A DNA stretch of 64,000 nucleotides from CBDBCU01 sp965203435 (GTDB lineage Bacteria > Chloroflexota > Dehalococcoidia > Lucifugimonadales > UBA3495), in assembly GCA_965203435.1 (NCBI GenBank), contig CBDBCU010000005.1, forward strand, positions 410,578 to 474,577, in the 5' to 3' direction. This document shows, piece after piece, positions 6,930 through 16,033 of the stretch. The translations under genes were made by a program, and so were the position numbers. Within the stretch, counting starts at the first letter, position 1. Every line of letters starts with the position of its first letter. The notes below the pieces were generated by a model, which ran no database searches, had not been told where the DNA came from, and saw only the letters and a program-made list of their open reading frames with translations.

Positions 6930-8324
6930 TCAGTCTCCGGCCGCCGCCGTAGCCGTAGCCGCGCCGCTATCCACCGTCCGATAGCGGGAGGAATACCGCT
7001 TTTCCCGAATGGAAAAGGCAAAGAGAGACGCCGGAAACAGCGTCAAACCCGCAATCAAAAATGGGATGGTGTAGGAACCGGTCAAGTCAAAGAGGAATCC
7101 GGCCAGCCAGATGCTCAGGCCGCTGCCGATGGCGTGAACCAGGAAAGCCACTCCGGTGATGGTGCCTAACGCCCGCAGCCCGTACACATCGGCAATCAGG
7201 GCGGTGGTCAGCGGGGCCGTGGCAATCCACGAAATCCCGGCCACTACCGCAAAAACCAGCAGGGCCGCCGTTCCCCAGCCCATAAACTCCACGCCGGCCA
7301 GCAGGGCCATATACGCCGTCCCCCGCACAAAATAGACCAATCCCAGCATATTTTTGCGGCTGAACTTGTCCGACAAAATGCCGGCCCCGATGCTGCCTAC
7401 GATGTTCAAGCCCATCATCAGCCCGAAAATCAGCGCCGCCGATTGCTCCGGCACCCCCAACGAATGGGCAAAGGGGACAAAGTGGATGGACAGCACCGCC
7501 GTAGTGTAGCCGCAGGCAAAGTAGGCAATGGTCATCTGCCAGATGGGTAGGGAATGAAAGGACTGCCGCCAGCTATCGGTATCCAACAGCCCGGCCAATC
7601 GCCGCTCCCGGCTCCCCGGCCGCTGCCCGCCGCCGCCGGCCGCCGCATCGCCATCCGGACTCAATCCCAGATCCGACGGTTGATCCCGCAAAAATAGAAA
7701 AGCCAGCGGCACCGACAGCAGCAGTACCATCAAGCCAAAAGCCACCCAGGTAATGCGCCAGTTCGTGGCTTGCAGCAAGAACATTCCGAACGGCACCAGC
7801 AGTAAGCCGCCGGCCGACAAGCCGGCGGCGTTCAGGCCCACCACCGTGGCCCGCCGCCGCCGAAACCAGCGGGACAGCAGGGCTCCGGTGTTGTTCAGGG
7901 ACATTCCGCTCAGGGCTACGGACGAGACAAAGCCAAAGAGGAAAATCAGGAATAGCAGATGAAAGGTGAGGCTCAGGGCTACCGTCGCCAAGCCGAAAAC
8001 AATCAGGCTGACTACGATGACCCGGCGGCCGCCGAACCGATCCAGCAGCTTGCCCATAAAGGGCTGGGTCAAGCCGTTGACCACAAAGCCCAGGGCCGCC
8101 GCCGCGGAGATGGTGCCGCGATTCCAGTCGAACTCCTCGCTCATGGGCAGGACAAAGATGCCGAAGCTGTTGCGCGCCCCGTTGGTAACAAAGGCCACGA
8201 AAATGCAGGTGGCAACGATGTACCAGCCGTAGAAAATCCCCGGCCGCGCGGCCTGATCCGCCGTCATCGCCCCCGTCCCCTGTTGCAGGGCCGCCTTGAA
8301 CTTGTTGAACCGGTCGGCAATCAT
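6930..8324 (-). CDS. MFS transporter, oxalate/formate or monocarboxylate-type
   Basis: 464 residues from ATG 8324, with GAGGG just upstream; an internal Met at 20 is an alternative start. About twelve hydrophobic helices are visible. FYGWYIVATCIFVAFV and the loop GKLLDRFGGRR (MFS motif A, loop 2-3) place it in the major facilitator superfamily. The N-terminal GWYIV with SFGIFVLPMSEEF is typical of the OFA/monocarboxylate porter branch. A polar loop rich in Gly/Ala splits the two halves near residue 215. The substrate is probably a small organic acid, by family only. Confidence 0.88.
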   Translation of the reverse strand: MIADRFNKFKAALQQGTGAMTADQAARPGIFYGWYIVATCIFVAFVTNGARNSFGIFVLPMSEEFDWNRGTISAAAALGFVVNGLTQPFMGKLLDRFGGRRVIVVSLIVFGLATVALSLTFHLLFLIFLFGFVSSVALSGMSLNNTGALLSRWFRRRRATVVGLNAAGLSAGGLLLVPFGMFLLQATNWRITWVAFGLMVLLLSVPLAFLFLRDQPSDLGLSPDGDAAAGGGGQRPGSRERRLAGLLDTDSWRQSFHSLPIWQMTIAYFACGYTTAVLSIHFVPFAHSLGVPEQSAALIFGLMMGLNIVGSIGAGILSDKFSRKNMLGLVYFVRGTAYMALLAGVEFMGWGTAALLVFAVVAGISWIATAPLTTALIADVYGLRALGTITGVAFLVHAIGSGLSIWLAGFLFDLTGSYTIPFLIAGLTLFPASLFAFSIREKRYSSRYRTVDSGAATATAAAGD

Positions 8325-8510
8325 CGCCCTCGTCCCTTCCCCAGGATGTGGCCCAGTATATACCTTGTTGGGGAAAATAGTAACACCCCGGCCGCGCCAA
8401 TTCCCCGGGGCAATTTGCCTAGGCTTGGCAACCTATCCCTGCCATCTCTCCCGGCCGCCCTTTCTACCGTCCTTCCCTTGCCCCCCACCGTCCCTCCCGG
8501 CCGCCCTTTG

Positions 8511-8690
8511 ACCGTCATTCCCGCGTAAGCGGGAATCTCCACGGTACTGCCGTATAATACCGCAGTTTTGGCAAGCAACCACCAGATTCCCGCTTACGCG
8601 GGAATGACGGTAGGGGGACGCCGCCCCCCTCCGCTCATCCCGAAACCGGTTGCCATTCTTTCCGCTCATCCTGAACTTGTTGAAGGATGG
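8511..8690. repeat. R1 pair (8511-8611) and R2 copy (8659-8690)
   Basis: The 478-bp divergent gap between the MFS gene and the propeller gene contains a complete R1 pair and an R2 copy, then a promoter at 8740. A pyrimidine-rich stretch with degenerate R1 fragments precedes the pair. No gene seen. Confidence 0.7.
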
Positions 8691-8739
8691 GAATGACAGT
8701 TGCCGTATGCGATTGCCCTGAAACCGCGGGCCATCCGGC

Positions 8740-8768
8740 TTGCCCTTTCGCAAAGGATGTGGTACACT
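8740..8768 (+). promoter_or_regulatory. Sigma-70-like promoter for the propeller lipoprotein
   Basis: TTGCCC (8740-8745) and TACACT (8763-8768) with a 17-bp spacer, 34 bp upstream of the ATG at 8803. This is a reasonable but not consensus match. Confidence 0.5.
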
Positions 8769-8802
8769 TCCCGTCAAGTTGGAAAAGAGGGATTTGCCGC
8801 TT

Positions 8803-10557
8803 ATGTCTGAACTTGCCGCGCCGCCCCTTACTGCCCGGCCCGGCCGCTGGGCGGCGCTGGCTTTGGGGATGATTGCGGCGCTGCTGACCGCCTTGGGGTT
8901 GGCTTGCGCCCGGGATATAGACTTACCCCCCCCCCCCCCCCCCCCAAGTGTAGAGGCTCAAGCAACGGCAACTCCGACGCCGGTTAAGGCCGGCCCTACC
9001 CCCGGCCGAGCTACGCCGGCGGCTACCTTGCTCCCTTTGCCGCCGACGCCGACGCCAGGATTTGAAAATCCGACCAATCCCCCTCCGGCGGCCGCCGCAA
9101 CCTCAACCCCCCCTGGAAAGCCGGCGGCTACGCCGCCGCCTCTAGCGCAGACCCTCTTGGAGCCGCTGCGCCCCGGCGGCCAGTTGACGGCGGCGACCTG
9201 GCTGGACGCCGACCGGATGTATCTGGCGGACTTGGCGGGAAACCTCCGGCTGCTGAAGGTGGAAACCGGGGAAGTTAAAACGGTTCTGGAGGGACTGAGC
9301 ATTCCCCAAGGATTGACGGTTTTGGCGGGCCGCCTTTATGTGTCGGAGATGGGCAATGTGTGCGAACTGCTGCCCCCGGGCCGCTGCTATCGCCCCGAAA
9401 GGTGGCCCGAACCGGAGGAGTTGGCGATGTTAGCCCAATCCAGCGCCCGGATTTTATCCTACCGCATCGGCGCGGACGGCGAACTGGACGACCGGCAAGT
9501 CGCGGTGGACCGGATATTGAGCGACCACCGGGATCATAGTCCCAACGGCTTGACCAACGATGGCGAGTGGATTTATGTCAGCATCGGCCATCCTTACCAG
9601 GGACCGCCCAATCCCCGGGGAAATTATATTACAAGAGCCGTTGCGGAGCTGGCGGCGGCCGGCGGCCGTACCGACTTGATGGGGGTCATTGCCCGCTTTC
9701 GGCCCGGGGATCCGGAGCCGGAAGTCTATGCCACCGGGTTCCGCAATACCTACGGCATATCCCTCGGCCCGGACGGCGTCCTGTACGGCGCGGACAATGA
9801 CACTCAGGATGGGCTGGCCACGGCCGGGCAGTTGGAGGAATTGAATGCCATAGTTTCGGGGGGATTTTACGGGTATCCTTTCTGGGGAAGTTACGAAGCC
9901 GGCCCTGATGCCGGGGTAACGGAGCCGGCGGCCATCCTGCAAGGCACGGGATCGACTTTTGCCTATGCCAACGAACAGGGCGTTTATGTAGCCTACCTGT
10001 CCCTGGGGGAGAACGCCGAGGGGTTCGTGGTGGATCACTTCGACTATGAAACTTTTACGCCGACCCGCATCGTCCGCGGCGCGCCGGGCCATATTACCGC
10101 CATTCTGGAGCGGGAGGGGCTGCTTTATCTGGCAACTTTTTCCGGCACGATTCTGGTCGTGGACGCTACGCCGAACCCGTCCGAGCGGATCGCCAGCTAT
10201 GAAATCGTTGCCGCCGCCGCGGCGGATAAGATTATTGCCCAACAGGAGCCAAACCTTGCCGTCAACTATACGGTGTATTGGCGTAACGGCGAGTTGCTCT
10301 ATGTGCAAGATCCCTGCGGCCCGGAGGGAATGGAAAGGTGGTTCTTTCTGCACATCGTGCCGGTGAATCCGGAGGATTTGGCCGCTCTGGGGGAACACAC
10401 GCTTTCGAACCGGGATTTCCGTTTCGGCAAATATGGCATACGGCATCGTGGCCGCTGCCTGGCCACGGTACCCTTGCCGGCTTATGACATCCTGGAAATT
10501 CGCACCGGCCATGCCCAAAAGACCAGGACGCTCGGGACGGTATTCCGGCCGGAGTGA
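8803..10557 (+). CDS. Lipoprotein with beta-propeller (sugar dehydrogenase-like) and a shared C-terminal domain
   Basis: 584 residues from ATG 8803, chosen because it begins a clean lipoprotein signal ending LGLAC; the upstream in-frame extension has no ribosome site. The mature N-terminus is a Pro/Thr/Ala linker of about 90 residues that includes Pro7 encoded by a C20 run. A propeller-type domain follows: LYVSEMGNVCEL, SPNGLTNDGEWIYVSIG, YATGFRNTYGISLGPDGVLY. This resembles glucose/sorbosone dehydrogenases and NHL proteins. The last 95 residues (LLYVQDPCG, FFLHIVPVN, LPAYDILEIRTGHA) match the C-terminus of 62230-63849. It is an anchored extracytoplasmic protein; catalysis is unproven. Expression could depend on the C tract. 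Confidence 0.75.
   Translation: MSELAAPPLTARPGRWAALALGMIAALLTALGLACARDIDLPPPPPPPSVEAQATATPTPVKAGPTPGRATPAATLLPLPPTPTPGFENPTNPPPAAAATSTPPGKPAATPPPLAQTLLEPLRPGGQLTAATWLDADRMYLADLAGNLRLLKVETGEVKTVLEGLSIPQGLTVLAGRLYVSEMGNVCELLPPGRCYRPERWPEPEELAMLAQSSARILSYRIGADGELDDRQVAVDRILSDHRDHSPNGLTNDGEWIYVSIGHPYQGPPNPRGNYITRAVAELAAAGGRTDLMGVIARFRPGDPEPEVYATGFRNTYGISLGPDGVLYGADNDTQDGLATAGQLEELNAIVSGGFYGYPFWGSYEAGPDAGVTEPAAILQGTGSTFAYANEQGVYVAYLSLGENAEGFVVDHFDYETFTPTRIVRGAPGHITAILEREGLLYLATFSGTILVVDATPNPSERIASYEIVAAAAADKIIAQQEPNLAVNYTVYWRNGELLYVQDPCGPEGMERWFFLHIVPVNPEDLAALGEHTLSNRDFRFGKYGIRHRGRCLATVPLPAYDILEIRTGHAQKTRTLGTVFRPE
8926..8945 (+). repeat. Poly-C tract of 20 inside a lipoprotein gene
   Basis: Twenty consecutive C residues encode most of seven prolines just after the lipobox of 8803-10557. 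At length 20 the reading frame is intact; a change of one or two bases would truncate the product. This is the architecture of a slipped-strand contingency locus, though assembly error in the tract length is possible. Confidence 0.7.
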
Positions 10558-10607
10558 TGATTCCCTTTTCGCCGGCGGTGGCTTTGCCGTTCCGCCAATC
10601 CCCACCC

Positions 10608-11837
10608 CTACAAGTCATAGCCCCGCTCGCCGTGGATTGCCAAGTCCAGGCCCACCAATTCATCCTCCGGATCCACCCGGATGCCGCCACAGAACTTGTC
10701 GAGGATTTGCAGGGTCAGGAAAGAAACCAGGGCGGCCCAGAGCATGGACACCGCTACGCCCAAGGCCTGCACGCCGAATTGGGCCAGGATGGAACGCTCG
10801 GGAATGGTGTAGCCGAATCCCCAGAAAATTTCCAGAGCCAGGATCGGCAGCAACAGCAAGCCGATAATGCCGCCCAAGCCATGCACGGCAAAAACATTCA
10901 GGGAATCGTCAATGTGCAGGCGGTCTTTGACCACGCCAATGGCAAAGAAACAGACCGCGCTGCTGAAAATGCCCAGCAGCAAGGCCCCCACCGGACTGGT
11001 AAAGCCGGAGGCCGGCGTGATGGCGGCCAAGCCGGCAATGACGCCGGTGACCATTCCAATCAGGGATGTGCGGCGGTAAATCAGCCGCTCCAGGGCAATC
11101 CAGGTCAGGGCGGCGGCGCAGGCGGAGACATGGGTCAGGGCGATGGCAATGCTGGCATGAGCCTCGGTGCTGAACCCGCTGCCGCCATTGAAACCGAACC
11201 AGCCCACCCACATCATCCCGGCTCCGGCGGCGGTCATTCCGGGATTGTGCGGCGGCGACAGACGATTGGGAAAGCCCAGGCGCTGCCCCACCACCAGGGC
11301 GGCGACCAGAGCCGAGGCCCCCACGGCGGCGTGCAGGGCAAAACCGCCGGCAAAATCCATCACCCCCCACTGATTCAGCCAGCCGCCGCCCCAAACCCAA
11401 TGGCAGACCGGAATATAGACCAGCAAGGACCAGACGCCGCTGAAAATCAGCACGGTGGAAAAGCGGGTGCGCTCCACATAAGCGCCAACAATGATGGCCG
11501 GGGCGGTCATGGCAAAGGTCATCTGGAAAATGGCGAACAGGATTTCCGGGATGGTGCCGCGAGCCCGGGTTTCGGTTATTTCCAGAAAGAACGGGTTTTG
11601 CAGGGAGCCAATGACGCCGCCATAGCTTTCCCCATAGGCCAGCCCATAGCCGACAATCAGCCAAATCAGGCTGGCAATGGCGGCAATGGCAAAGCACTGG
11701 ATGGCTACCGACAGCACCGACTTGGAAGTGACCATGCCGGCGTAATACATCGCCAGACCCGGCAGGGTCATAAACAGCACAAAGGTGGTGGCGGTGAGGA
11801 TCCAAGCGGTATCCCCGGTGTCAATGGCGCTGGGCAT
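10608..11837 (-). CDS. amt: Ammonium transporter (Amt/MEP/Rh family)
   Basis: 409 residues from ATG 11837 (MPSAIDTGDTAW), the usual Amt N-terminus. An upstream TTG at 11894 would add 19 residues, but neither start has a clear ribosome site. Eleven hydrophobic helices are expected. Key features are AMYYAGMVTSKSVLS (family form GLALFYGG...KN), FALHAAVGASAL carrying the first pore His, and FAVHGLGGIIG carrying the second pore His. The protein conducts ammonia/ammonium across the cytoplasmic membrane. No glnK/PII gene is adjacent, although PII regulation is usual. The gene converges with 8803-10557. Confidence 0.92.
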   Translation of the reverse strand: MPSAIDTGDTAWILTATTFVLFMTLPGLAMYYAGMVTSKSVLSVAIQCFAIAAIASLIWLIVGYGLAYGESYGGVIGSLQNPFFLEITETRARGTIPEILFAIFQMTFAMTAPAIIVGAYVERTRFSTVLIFSGVWSLLVYIPVCHWVWGGGWLNQWGVMDFAGGFALHAAVGASALVAALVVGQRLGFPNRLSPPHNPGMTAAGAGMMWVGWFGFNGGSGFSTEAHASIAIALTHVSACAAALTWIALERLIYRRTSLIGMVTGVIAGLAAITPASGFTSPVGALLLGIFSSAVCFFAIGVVKDRLHIDDSLNVFAVHGLGGIIGLLLLPILALEIFWGFGYTIPERSILAQFGVQALGVAVSMLWAALVSFLTLQILDKFCGGIRVDPEDELVGLDLAIHGERGYDL

Positions 11838-12014
11838 AAGGGGCGTCCAACCCGCCGCGGCGGGGGTTAAGGATAGGTTTCGGGGTTCGGTCAAGGATTA
11901 TAAAGGATTATAACCGTAAGCGGCGGCAAAAGAAAGGGGCGGGGGAAAGCGATTCGACAAGGCTGTCGTTTAGGACGGACAACCGGCTTTGTCGTCATTC
12001 CCGGCCGCCCCGCA

Positions 12015-12117
12015 ACCGTCATTCCCGCGTAAGCGGGAATCTCCGCCGTTGCTTGCCAAGGATGCGGCATTATAAGGCAGCACCGTTCGGGATTCCCGCT
12101 TACGCGGGAATGACGGT
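12015..12117. repeat. R1 inverted repeat pair
   Basis: Complete R1 element of 103 bp with spacer gttgcttgccaaggatgcgg and cattataaggcag. It occupies most of the 343-bp gap 11838-12180. This copy is an unoccupied comparison for the MITE insertion at 765-1009. Confidence 0.75.
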
Positions 12118-12180
12118 AGGGGGGCAATATGCCATTGCCCGCCGGCTTGCCACCCTTTCCCCTTGCCCCGGGGCAACCGG

Positions 12181-12801
12181 CTAGGCCGCCGGGCGGCGGG
12201 ACAAATCCAACGGCGTAGCCGGCCGGGACTGGGCCAGCCGGTGTCCCGGCAGGGACGGCTCCAGAAAGGTGATGGATTCGTAGAAATCATCCAGGGGGAC
12301 GAAAACGCCGTTTTCCTCGGCCCACTCCCGCATCCGGTAGTTGCAGGAATGTCGCCAGGACAGGATTTCAATTTTCCAACCCCGCCGGTGCATCCGCTGC
12401 AAGGCGCTGGGAAAGCCGCCGCTATACCCATAACCGGAGTCGTCTCCGGTCAGCAGAACGGCAATGCCGGGGGTGTCGCAATAATCCAGTCCATCCTCCA
12501 GCATCCGCAACTGCAATTCCGGTATTTTCTGCTCGTCCGCAACGGCTTGGCCCTGGTCGCATAGATTTACCGATACGCCCTGCTGCTCCAGCCAATTCCA
12601 CAACTGCCGCAGTTCCGGCGGCACGGAACCGGCGGCCATCGCTTTCCGCAGCGGCCGGTCGGCGTGGGCCAGGCGCAGCATATTGTCGAACTTGATCCGC
12701 ACCCGAAAGCGGGCATCGACGTGGTCGTTGCGCTCCTCGGCCAGGCGCTGCGCCTCGATGAATATGTTGGAATTGTCCCAATAGATGAATACTTCGCCCA
12801 T
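12181..12801 (-). CDS. NYN/PIN-fold ribonuclease-like protein
   Basis: 206 residues from ATG 12801, beginning 2 bp after the stop of the acyl-CoA dehydrogenase gene, so the two are translationally coupled. The N-terminus FIYWDNSNIFIEA holds the first Asp and Asn of the NYN (LabA/limkain-like) active site. LLTGDDSGYGYSGGFPSALQ carries the second acidic cluster, and GWKIEILSW follows as the core strand. NYN proteins are metal-dependent RNases. The C-terminal 25 residues are Pro/Arg-rich. The pairing with a dehydrogenase looks incidental. Confidence 0.75.
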   Translation of the reverse strand: MGEVFIYWDNSNIFIEAQRLAEERNDHVDARFRVRIKFDNMLRLAHADRPLRKAMAAGSVPPELRQLWNWLEQQGVSVNLCDQGQAVADEQKIPELQLRMLEDGLDYCDTPGIAVLLTGDDSGYGYSGGFPSALQRMHRRGWKIEILSWRHSCNYRMREWAEENGVFVPLDDFYESITFLEPSLPGHRLAQSRPATPLDLSRRPAA

Positions 12802-12803
12802 CC

Positions 12804-13979
12804 CTACCCCCGCGGCAGGCCCAAGCCCCGGCTGGCGATGATGTTGCGCTGCACTTCCGAAGTGCCGGCGGCGATTTTGTGGGAGAAACTGGTCATCCAG
12901 TGTTCCTGGATGCGGCCGCGCAAGGGCGCCCACTTTTCATTGCGGGCCAAAGCCCCATACAAGCCCAAGACTTCCATCCCGGCTGTCGTTACCCGCTGCA
13001 AAGTCTCGCTGCCGAAAACCTTGCTCATCGAGGCTTCCTTGTTCGGCACCAAGCCCTGCCCCTGCATATAGGCCACATTGTAAGCCATCAGCCGGGCCAC
13101 TTCGCACTCAATATAGCGGTCGGCCAGCAGATTCCGCACCCAGGGGACTTGCAGCAGGGGTTGGCCGTTGTGCATCGTTTCCCGGGCGTAACCCTGCACC
13201 TCGTCCAGCAGCCGGCGGCCCATCGCCGAATAGTCAATGCCCGACCGCTCAAAATCCAGCAGGGTAACGGCCACATACCAGCCGCGATTTTCCTCCCCCA
13301 CCACATTAGCCACCGGCACCCGCACATTGTCAAAGATAATCTGGTTGAACTCGTGACCGCCGGCCATATTGATGATGGGCCGCACCTGAATGCCGGGGGT
13401 TTTCATATCCACCAGGATAAAGCTGATGCCGCGATGCTTGGGCGCATCCGGGTCGGTGCGGGCCAACAGCATAATCCAGTCGGCCCGGTGGCCCAGGGTC
13501 GTCCAGATTTTAGTCCCGTTGATGACATATTCGTCATCGTCCCGCACGGCCCGGGTGCTGAGGGAGGCCAGGTCGGAGCCGCTTTCCGGCTCGCTGTAGC
13601 CCTGACACCACTGCACTTCCCCGCGGGCCACCGGCGGCAGATGGGCCTGTTTCTGCTCCTCGGAACCGTGAATCATCAGGGTGGGGCCCAGCATCCGGAC
13701 GCCGAAAATATCCCGGCCCGGGGCGCGCAGATAGGCCAGTTCCTCGTTGTAGATGGCGGAACGGACCGGAGAGGCGTCCTGCCCGCCGTATTCCTCGGGC
13801 CAGTGCATGGTCAGCCAGCCCTTTTCGGCCATCTTGCGGCGCATATCCCGGGTCAGTTCCCAGTTCCCCTCCTCGGGCCAGCGGCCGCCGCCCTCCCAAT
13901 CCGGGGGCAGTTCCTGCCGCACAAAATCCCGCAATTGCTGCCGAAAGGCGTCATCGGCGGCGGTAAAGTTGAAATCCAC
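12804..13979 (-). CDS. Acyl-CoA dehydrogenase
   Basis: 391 residues from ATG 13979, normal for the family. The N-terminal helical domain is MDFNFTAADDAFRQQLRDFV. The FAD-binding middle segment includes WCQGYSEPESGSDLASLSTRA and GTKIWTT, both diagnostic of the family. The C-terminal helical domain ends with AAGTSEVQRNIIASRGLGLP, the usual FAD/dimer contact. The enzyme oxidises an acyl-CoA to the 2-enoyl-CoA, passing electrons to ETF. The substrate is unknown. It is followed immediately by the NYN gene. Confidence 0.93.
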   Translation of the reverse strand: MDFNFTAADDAFRQQLRDFVRQELPPDWEGGGRWPEEGNWELTRDMRRKMAEKGWLTMHWPEEYGGQDASPVRSAIYNEELAYLRAPGRDIFGVRMLGPTLMIHGSEEQKQAHLPPVARGEVQWCQGYSEPESGSDLASLSTRAVRDDDEYVINGTKIWTTLGHRADWIMLLARTDPDAPKHRGISFILVDMKTPGIQVRPIINMAGGHEFNQIIFDNVRVPVANVVGEENRGWYVAVTLLDFERSGIDYSAMGRRLLDEVQGYARETMHNGQPLLQVPWVRNLLADRYIECEVARLMAYNVAYMQGQGLVPNKEASMSKVFGSETLQRVTTAGMEVLGLYGALARNEKWAPLRGRIQEHWMTSFSHKIAAGTSEVQRNIIASRGLGLPRG

Positions 13980-14068
13980 GATAAACCCTCCCCGGGGCCA
14001 AGGCTGGTTGTTGACGACGGCCCGGCCGGCCGGCGGCCGGGCCTCTTGGGCGAATGGCGGCGGCGGCC

Positions 14069-14308
14069 CTAGATGGCGCCCACGGCCACGCAGGATTGGG
14101 TGCGGACGATGCCGGCTATGGTATGGATGTTTTCGGTGACCATCGCGCCGATGGCGGTCAGGTCGGCGGCGTTGATGACCGCGATGATGTCAAACTGGCC
14201 GGTGACCACGTCCACCGATTCCACCCCGTCCAGGGTGCCGAGGGTCGCCGCCACTTCCCGGGTCTTGCCTACGGAGGTTTCCACCAAAAGGTACGCTTTA
14301 GTTGCCAT
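14069..14308 (-). CDS. Stand-alone Lrp/AsnC ligand-binding (RAM) domain protein
   Basis: 79 residues from ATG 14308, with GAAGGAGC upstream; the longer in-frame extension lacks support. The sequence AYLLVETSVGKTREVAATL, then VESVDVVTGQFDIIAVI and GIVRTQSCVAV, is the ferredoxin-like RAM fold of Lrp/AsnC regulators without the HTH. Such proteins bind amino acids and may modulate full-length Lrp proteins. They are frequent as single domains in archaea, Chloroflexota and actinobacteria. The gene stands alone here. Confidence 0.88.
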   Translation of the reverse strand: MATKAYLLVETSVGKTREVAATLGTLDGVESVDVVTGQFDIIAVINAADLTAIGAMVTENIHTIAGIVRTQSCVAVGAI

Positions 14309-14421
14309 GCTGCTCCTTCGCTGAACCGCGAGTTTTGATTGGGCCGGGGCCATTCTAACCCCCCGCCGCCATTCTGTCAAATGCCCGGCAGTCAATTCGT
14401 TCATCCTGAATTCTTATCGTG

Positions 14422-14451
14422 TTGACATCCACTTGAGCAACCGGCTACCCT
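14422..14451 (+). promoter_or_regulatory. Sigma-70-like promoter for the tandem lipoproteins
   Basis: TTGACA (14422-14427), an 18-bp spacer and TACCCT (14446-14451), 42 bp before the ATG at 14494. The -35 is consensus and the -10 is weak. Confidence 0.5.
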
Positions 14452-14493
14452 TGCCCTTAGCCCCAACCGCCATCCCCCGCCAAGAGGGAAACA

Positions 14494-15087
14494 ATGCCGC
14501 CGCCAATGCTTCCCATCCGCCAATGGCCGCAAACCCTGTTACTGACCGCCCTGTCCCTGCTGATTGCGGCGGCCACTATTATGCTGGCCTGCGGCCCGGC
14601 GGCGCAACCCGCCCCGGCCGCTGAGCCAAATATCCGGGTGGCGGCGGATCCGGCGGCCCCTACAGCTACGCCGCCGCCTACTCTTGTACCAACCGTCTGC
14701 GTGCAGTGGGAATCCACCGAGGAGCGCATTGAGTATTGCTTTACCCCGGAACCGGAAACTACGCCTAAGTACCCCAACTTGTCGGATCACCGCCTGGTCG
14801 AGCTGGTAGAGAAGTTCGAAAAAGCTCAGCAATCGGCCAGTGGCGCAGCCGGGCAATCCACTGAACAGACCACATCCCTGATCGAAGTAAGGATTGAACT
14901 TCTGTCGTCGGACAAAGTTGACGCCTTGGCCGCTTGGCTGGAATCCCAAGGTGTTTCGGGGATAGACAAAGGGGAAGTGGACATCCATACCTGGGTGCCG
15001 GTATCCTTGCTAGGTCCGATGTCCGAGCGGGACGGCGTTAGAAATGTCCGGATGCCTCCTGAGCCGGTGCCTACCGTCGTATGGTAG
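14494..15087 (+). CDS. Thr/Pro-rich lipoprotein, copy 1 of a tandem pair
   Basis: 197 residues from ATG 14494, preceded by AGAGGGAAACA. The signal peptide ends in TIMLAC (lipobox), so the protein is probably anchored outside the membrane. After an Ala/Pro/Thr linker comes a domain with LIEVRIELLSSDKVDALAAW, then WVPVSLLGPMSERDGVRNVR. This pattern, a small alpha/beta module ending in VPVSLL...GV..V, recalls propeptide-like domains beside secreted peptidases in Chloroflexota; that is an impression, not a firm match. The first about 100 bp are nearly identical to copy 2 at 15133. Confidence 0.65.
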   Translation: MPPPMLPIRQWPQTLLLTALSLLIAAATIMLACGPAAQPAPAAEPNIRVAADPAAPTATPPPTLVPTVCVQWESTEERIEYCFTPEPETTPKYPNLSDHRLVELVEKFEKAQQSASGAAGQSTEQTTSLIEVRIELLSSDKVDALAAWLESQGVSGIDKGEVDIHTWVPVSLLGPMSERDGVRNVRMPPEPVPTVVW

Positions 15088-15132
15088 GTAGCAAACCCGG
15101 CGGGACACTGCTCTCCTGCCCAGAGGGAAACA

Positions 15133-15895
15133 ATGCCGCCAATGCTGTCGTCCCGCCAATGGCCGCAAACCCTGCTATTGACCGTCCTGTCCCTGCTGAT
15201 TGCGGCGGCCACCCTTATGCTGGCCTGCGCCCCGGCGGCGGCCCCGGCCCCGGCCGATGGGGATATTTTTTCGGCGGCGCAACCGGGGGCGGGCGGCAGC
15301 GCGGAACCGGCGGCGAAGCCGGAGAAGCCTACCGCTACACCGCAGCCCGAACCTACGGACACGCCGATGCCCTATCCTACGCAGTGCATCGTAATGCCGC
15401 GCGACTTTCAGCACCTTGAGGAAGCCGAGTTCAAGGAGGGGGCAAATCCGCCGGGTGCGCCGGGATGGCCTGCTTTTGCAATGCGAAGTAGTTACGCCTA
15501 CGCCACCCCCGCCTACGCCCAAATATCCGCATTTGGGCGATCAGCTCAGCCGGTATGCTCAAGAAGCTGAGGAAATCCAATCGGACGCTGCCCAAGCCGG
15601 GGAGGCCACTGGCGGCTCCGGCGTTGAGATTCCCCTGGTGTACCTGCGGATTGTCTTGGCGGCCAACACTGAGGAAGTGGTTGCCTGGTTACAGCGCAAC
15701 GGGATTCCCCTTTCTGAGGATTGGGTCGAAGGCGACCGGGGTTACATCGCGGACTACGCAGTAGATTGGGAATTAGGGGACGATTTCATTTATGCTTGGG
15801 TGCCGGCCTCCTTGCTGGTGGCCCTATCCCAGCAAGAGGGCGTCACTTATATGGAGGATGTCGGATACTTGCTGCATCACAGCGATGGCTATTAG
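15133..15895 (+). pseudogene. Thr/Pro-rich lipoprotein, copy 2, interrupted by a +1 frameshift
   Basis: ATG 15133 with the same AGAGGGAAACA leader opens a signal peptide nearly identical to copy 1 (lipobox TLMLAC) and stays in frame to about 15460. The homologous continuation is in the next frame: LLLQCEVVTPTP, PKYPHLGDQLSRYAQ, VYLRIVLAANTEEVVAWL, WVPASLLVALSQQEGV, ending at 15895. One extra base in the G5 run at 15438-15442 or the GGG near 15463 would account for it; removing one G gives a smooth join (GAP-DGLLLQC). It may be a true pseudogene, a switchable gene or a sequencing error. Confidence 0.68.
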
Positions 15896-16033
15896 CGCCG
15901 GCATTACGCCGCCGGCTATAAAGCAAATCCGCCGCCCTCTACCCCACCCCTCCCCAGTAGCGTATAATAGGTCAACCAGCATTGATACGGGACTGGCCGC
16001 GCCGGGGATAGCGGCCGTCCGGAGAGAGGGATT

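Noticed and set aside
10554..11870. 438-residue ORF opposite the ammonium transporter
   Set aside because: Gly/Gln/Arg-rich shadow without ribosome site.
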